NCBI RefSeq assembly: GCF_004341035.1
Contig: NZ_SLXK01000002.1
Coordinates: forward strand, 230,488-294,487
Reading direction: 5' to 3'
DNA: 64,000 nucleotides
DNA from: Scopulibacillus darangshiensis
GTDB taxonomy: Bacteria; Bacillota; Bacilli; Bacillales; Sporolactobacillaceae
The translations under genes and the position numbers were made by a program. Numbering within the stretch: position 1 is the first letter of the stretch; each line of letters starts with the position of its first letter. The notes beneath the pieces are model-generated. The model worked only from the letters and a program-made list of their open reading frames with translations. It searched no databases and was not told the origin of the DNA. Below, piece after piece: positions 63,070-64,000 of the stretch.

Positions 63070-63309
63070 ATGTCAAGACTCATCGCACTGATTGTTATCG
63101 TCATTCCGGGTGCCATTGCTGCCATCGGAGTTAAGTTGATGCGTGACACGTTATTCGATTATCTTAATGCCCCGTTCCCATGGCTTTGGCTGCAATTCAT
63201 ATCAGGTCTTGCGGCGTTTCTTATTGGCATCGCTTTTATAGGCGGCTGGATTTTTTACAGAGACCGGAAAAGAAATTATGTCGCTGATAAGTATAGAAAA
63301 AGCCGCTGA
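63070..63309 (+). CDS. yqzF: DUF2627 membrane protein (YqzF-like)
   Basis: A 79-residue protein with two membrane segments (about 3-20 and 40-62) and a basic C-terminus (YRDRKRNYVADKYRKSR). It occupies the position next to bkdR where B. subtilis has yqzF. ATG 63070 is preceded by GAAGGATGG; frame upstream of it is not coding. Function unknown. The stop codon lies inside the terminator stem. Confidence 0.82.
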   Translation: MSRLIALIVIVIPGAIAAIGVKLMRDTLFDYLNAPFPWLWLQFISGLAAFLIGIAFIGGWIFYRDRKRNYVADKYRKSR

Positions 63310-63326
63310 TGGGTCAGCGGTTTTTC
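63303..63326 (+). terminator. Terminator of the DUF2627 gene
   Basis: CCGCTGA (63303-63309) and TCAGCGG (63314-63320) form a 7-bp stem extended by A-T pairs, followed by TTTTTCC. The TGA stop is part of the stem. Confidence 0.85.
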
Positions 63327-63404
63327 CTATGGTAAATGCAAAAATTGGCCACGATAACATATACTATAATCTATGTGATTTCCTTTTATATGGAGTGAAT
63401 TTAA

Positions 63405-64000
63405 ATGGAAGAATGGTTTCATTGGTTAACCGATGTCAGTTTATATGATGTCGGGATGGCTTTTTTAATTTTTCTCATATTTTTTATTGTCGCCCATTTG
63501 TTTACTAGATTCTTTTTGAAGCTTATTATTAAAATCACATCAAAGACTAAAAGCCGGATTGACAATGTGATAATCAGTTCGTTTCAAAAACCAGTCGAAT
63601 TATTTTTAACGAGTACGGGATTATATCTTGCGTTGACATCCTTTCCACTTCCTGTAAGCTGGACTGAATTCATCACGCATGTTTACAAATCGTGTATCGT
63701 TATCTTTATCGGCTGGGGCCTTTTCCTTTTTTCCAATGCGACGGGGCTCTTTTTCAACCACGTCAGCAGCCGGCTGAACATCCGATTTGATCAAATTGTT
63801 CTTCCCTTTCTTTCAAAGATTATTAAATTAATTGTCGTTTTGATCACAATTGCCATTGTGTTTGCTGTATGGGGATACGATATTAATGGTTTGGTCGCTG
63901 GACTTGGCATTGGCGGTTTGGCCATAGCATTAGCGGCAAAAGAAACATTGAGTAATTTTTTTGGCGGGCTTGTTATAATAACTGAAACGCCTTTTACCAT
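63405..64000 (+). CDS. MscS-family mechanosensitive channel (partial)
   Basis: The first 198 codons of a small-conductance mechanosensitive channel. Three to four membrane segments are followed by the pore helix and hallmark GLGIGGLAIALAAKETLSN and GGLVIITETPFT. The gene runs out of the window to the right. ATG 63405 is preceded by GGAGTG. The protein relieves osmotic pressure. An N-terminal region of about 150 residues with several segments suggests the YkuT/YbdG-like rather than the shortest MscS type. Confidence 0.92.
   Translation, partial: MEEWFHWLTDVSLYDVGMAFLIFLIFFIVAHLFTRFFLKLIIKITSKTKSRIDNVIISSFQKPVELFLTSTGLYLALTSFPLPVSWTEFITHVYKSCIVIFIGWGLFLFSNATGLFFNHVSSRLNIRFDQIVLPFLSKIIKLIVVLITIAIVFAVWGYDINGLVAGLGIGGLAIALAAKETLSNFFGGLVIITETPFT

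Noticed and set aside
1-64000. tRNA, rRNA, riboswitch, CRISPR and prophage signals
   Set aside because: No cloverleaf-like, rRNA-like, regularly spaced repeat or phage structural sequences were recognised on reading either strand; apart from the GlcT antiterminator no leader matched a riboswitch pattern I know.

Overview
The window is a stretch of chromosome from an endospore-forming member of the Bacillales. It carries spoVAC/D/E, the sporulation diadenylate cyclase cdaS, a YhcN/YlaJ lipoprotein, a LysM-GH18 spore-lytic type enzyme, the bkd operon with its sigma-54 activator, a glcT-ptsG-ptsH cluster and a Prli42 miniprotein gene. Gene order from about 17.5 to 63.3 kb follows the yqi-yqj region of Bacillus subtilis: coaA, a YqjW-type polymerase, yqjQ/P/N, namA, rnz, dinB, yqjE, yqjD, brxB, bkd and yqzF. 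That backbone is interrupted by lineage-specific blocks. The species cannot be fixed from the sequence; composition and gene content suggest a Bacillaceae or Sporolactobacillaceae lineage.

Layout. 0-2.3 kb: the end of a glutaminase gene and a DUF2339 membrane protein. 2.3-8 kb: two tandem secreted subtilases of identical length, each with a Rossmann/amidotransferase-like insert in the catalytic domain. 8.3-16 kb: an accessory block with a two-component system, a MacAB-like efflux operon with its own basic lipoprotein, and an XRE-TPR regulator. 16-25 kb: a spore block with the GH18 enzyme, a seven-gene operon of the spoVA2mob type (DUF1657, YhcN, SpoVAC, SpoVAD, SpoVAEb, DUF1657, DUF421) behind a sigma-G-like promoter, and cdaS. 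25-33 kb: yqj-type metabolic genes, namA and rnz. 33-36 kb: a MoxR-DUF58-DUF4129 set. 36-41 kb: a GntR-DUF1648 pair, a decayed dinB fragment, and the glucose PTS genes with a GlcT RNA antiterminator site. 41.7-46 kb: dinB, a TauE exporter, a methyltransferase and ccdA. 45.7-51 kb: a peptidase and the methylmalonyl-CoA genes. 51-64 kb: Prli42, an L,D-transpeptidase, bacilliredoxin, the complete bkd operon, DUF2627 and the start of an MscS channel.

How it works together. The bkd operon converts branched-chain amino acids to acyl-CoAs. Valine and isoleucine yield propionyl-CoA, which the adjacent carboxyltransferase, epimerase and mutase could connect to succinyl-CoA. Both operons have near-identical cre-like sites upstream, and bkd also has a textbook sigma-54 promoter. 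Both Y-family polymerase genes have LexA-type boxes. The response regulator gene and the efflux operon share the same direct-repeat promoter architecture.

The points most worth a second look are the spoVA2mob-like operon, the shared direct repeat of the two-component system, a C-rich small RNA candidate upstream of its own terminator between brxB and bkdB, a dispersed hairpin repeat present three times, the B12-binding/epimerase fusion, and the amidotransferase-like insert in the two subtilases. No tRNA, rRNA, CRISPR array, transposase or prophage gene was seen.
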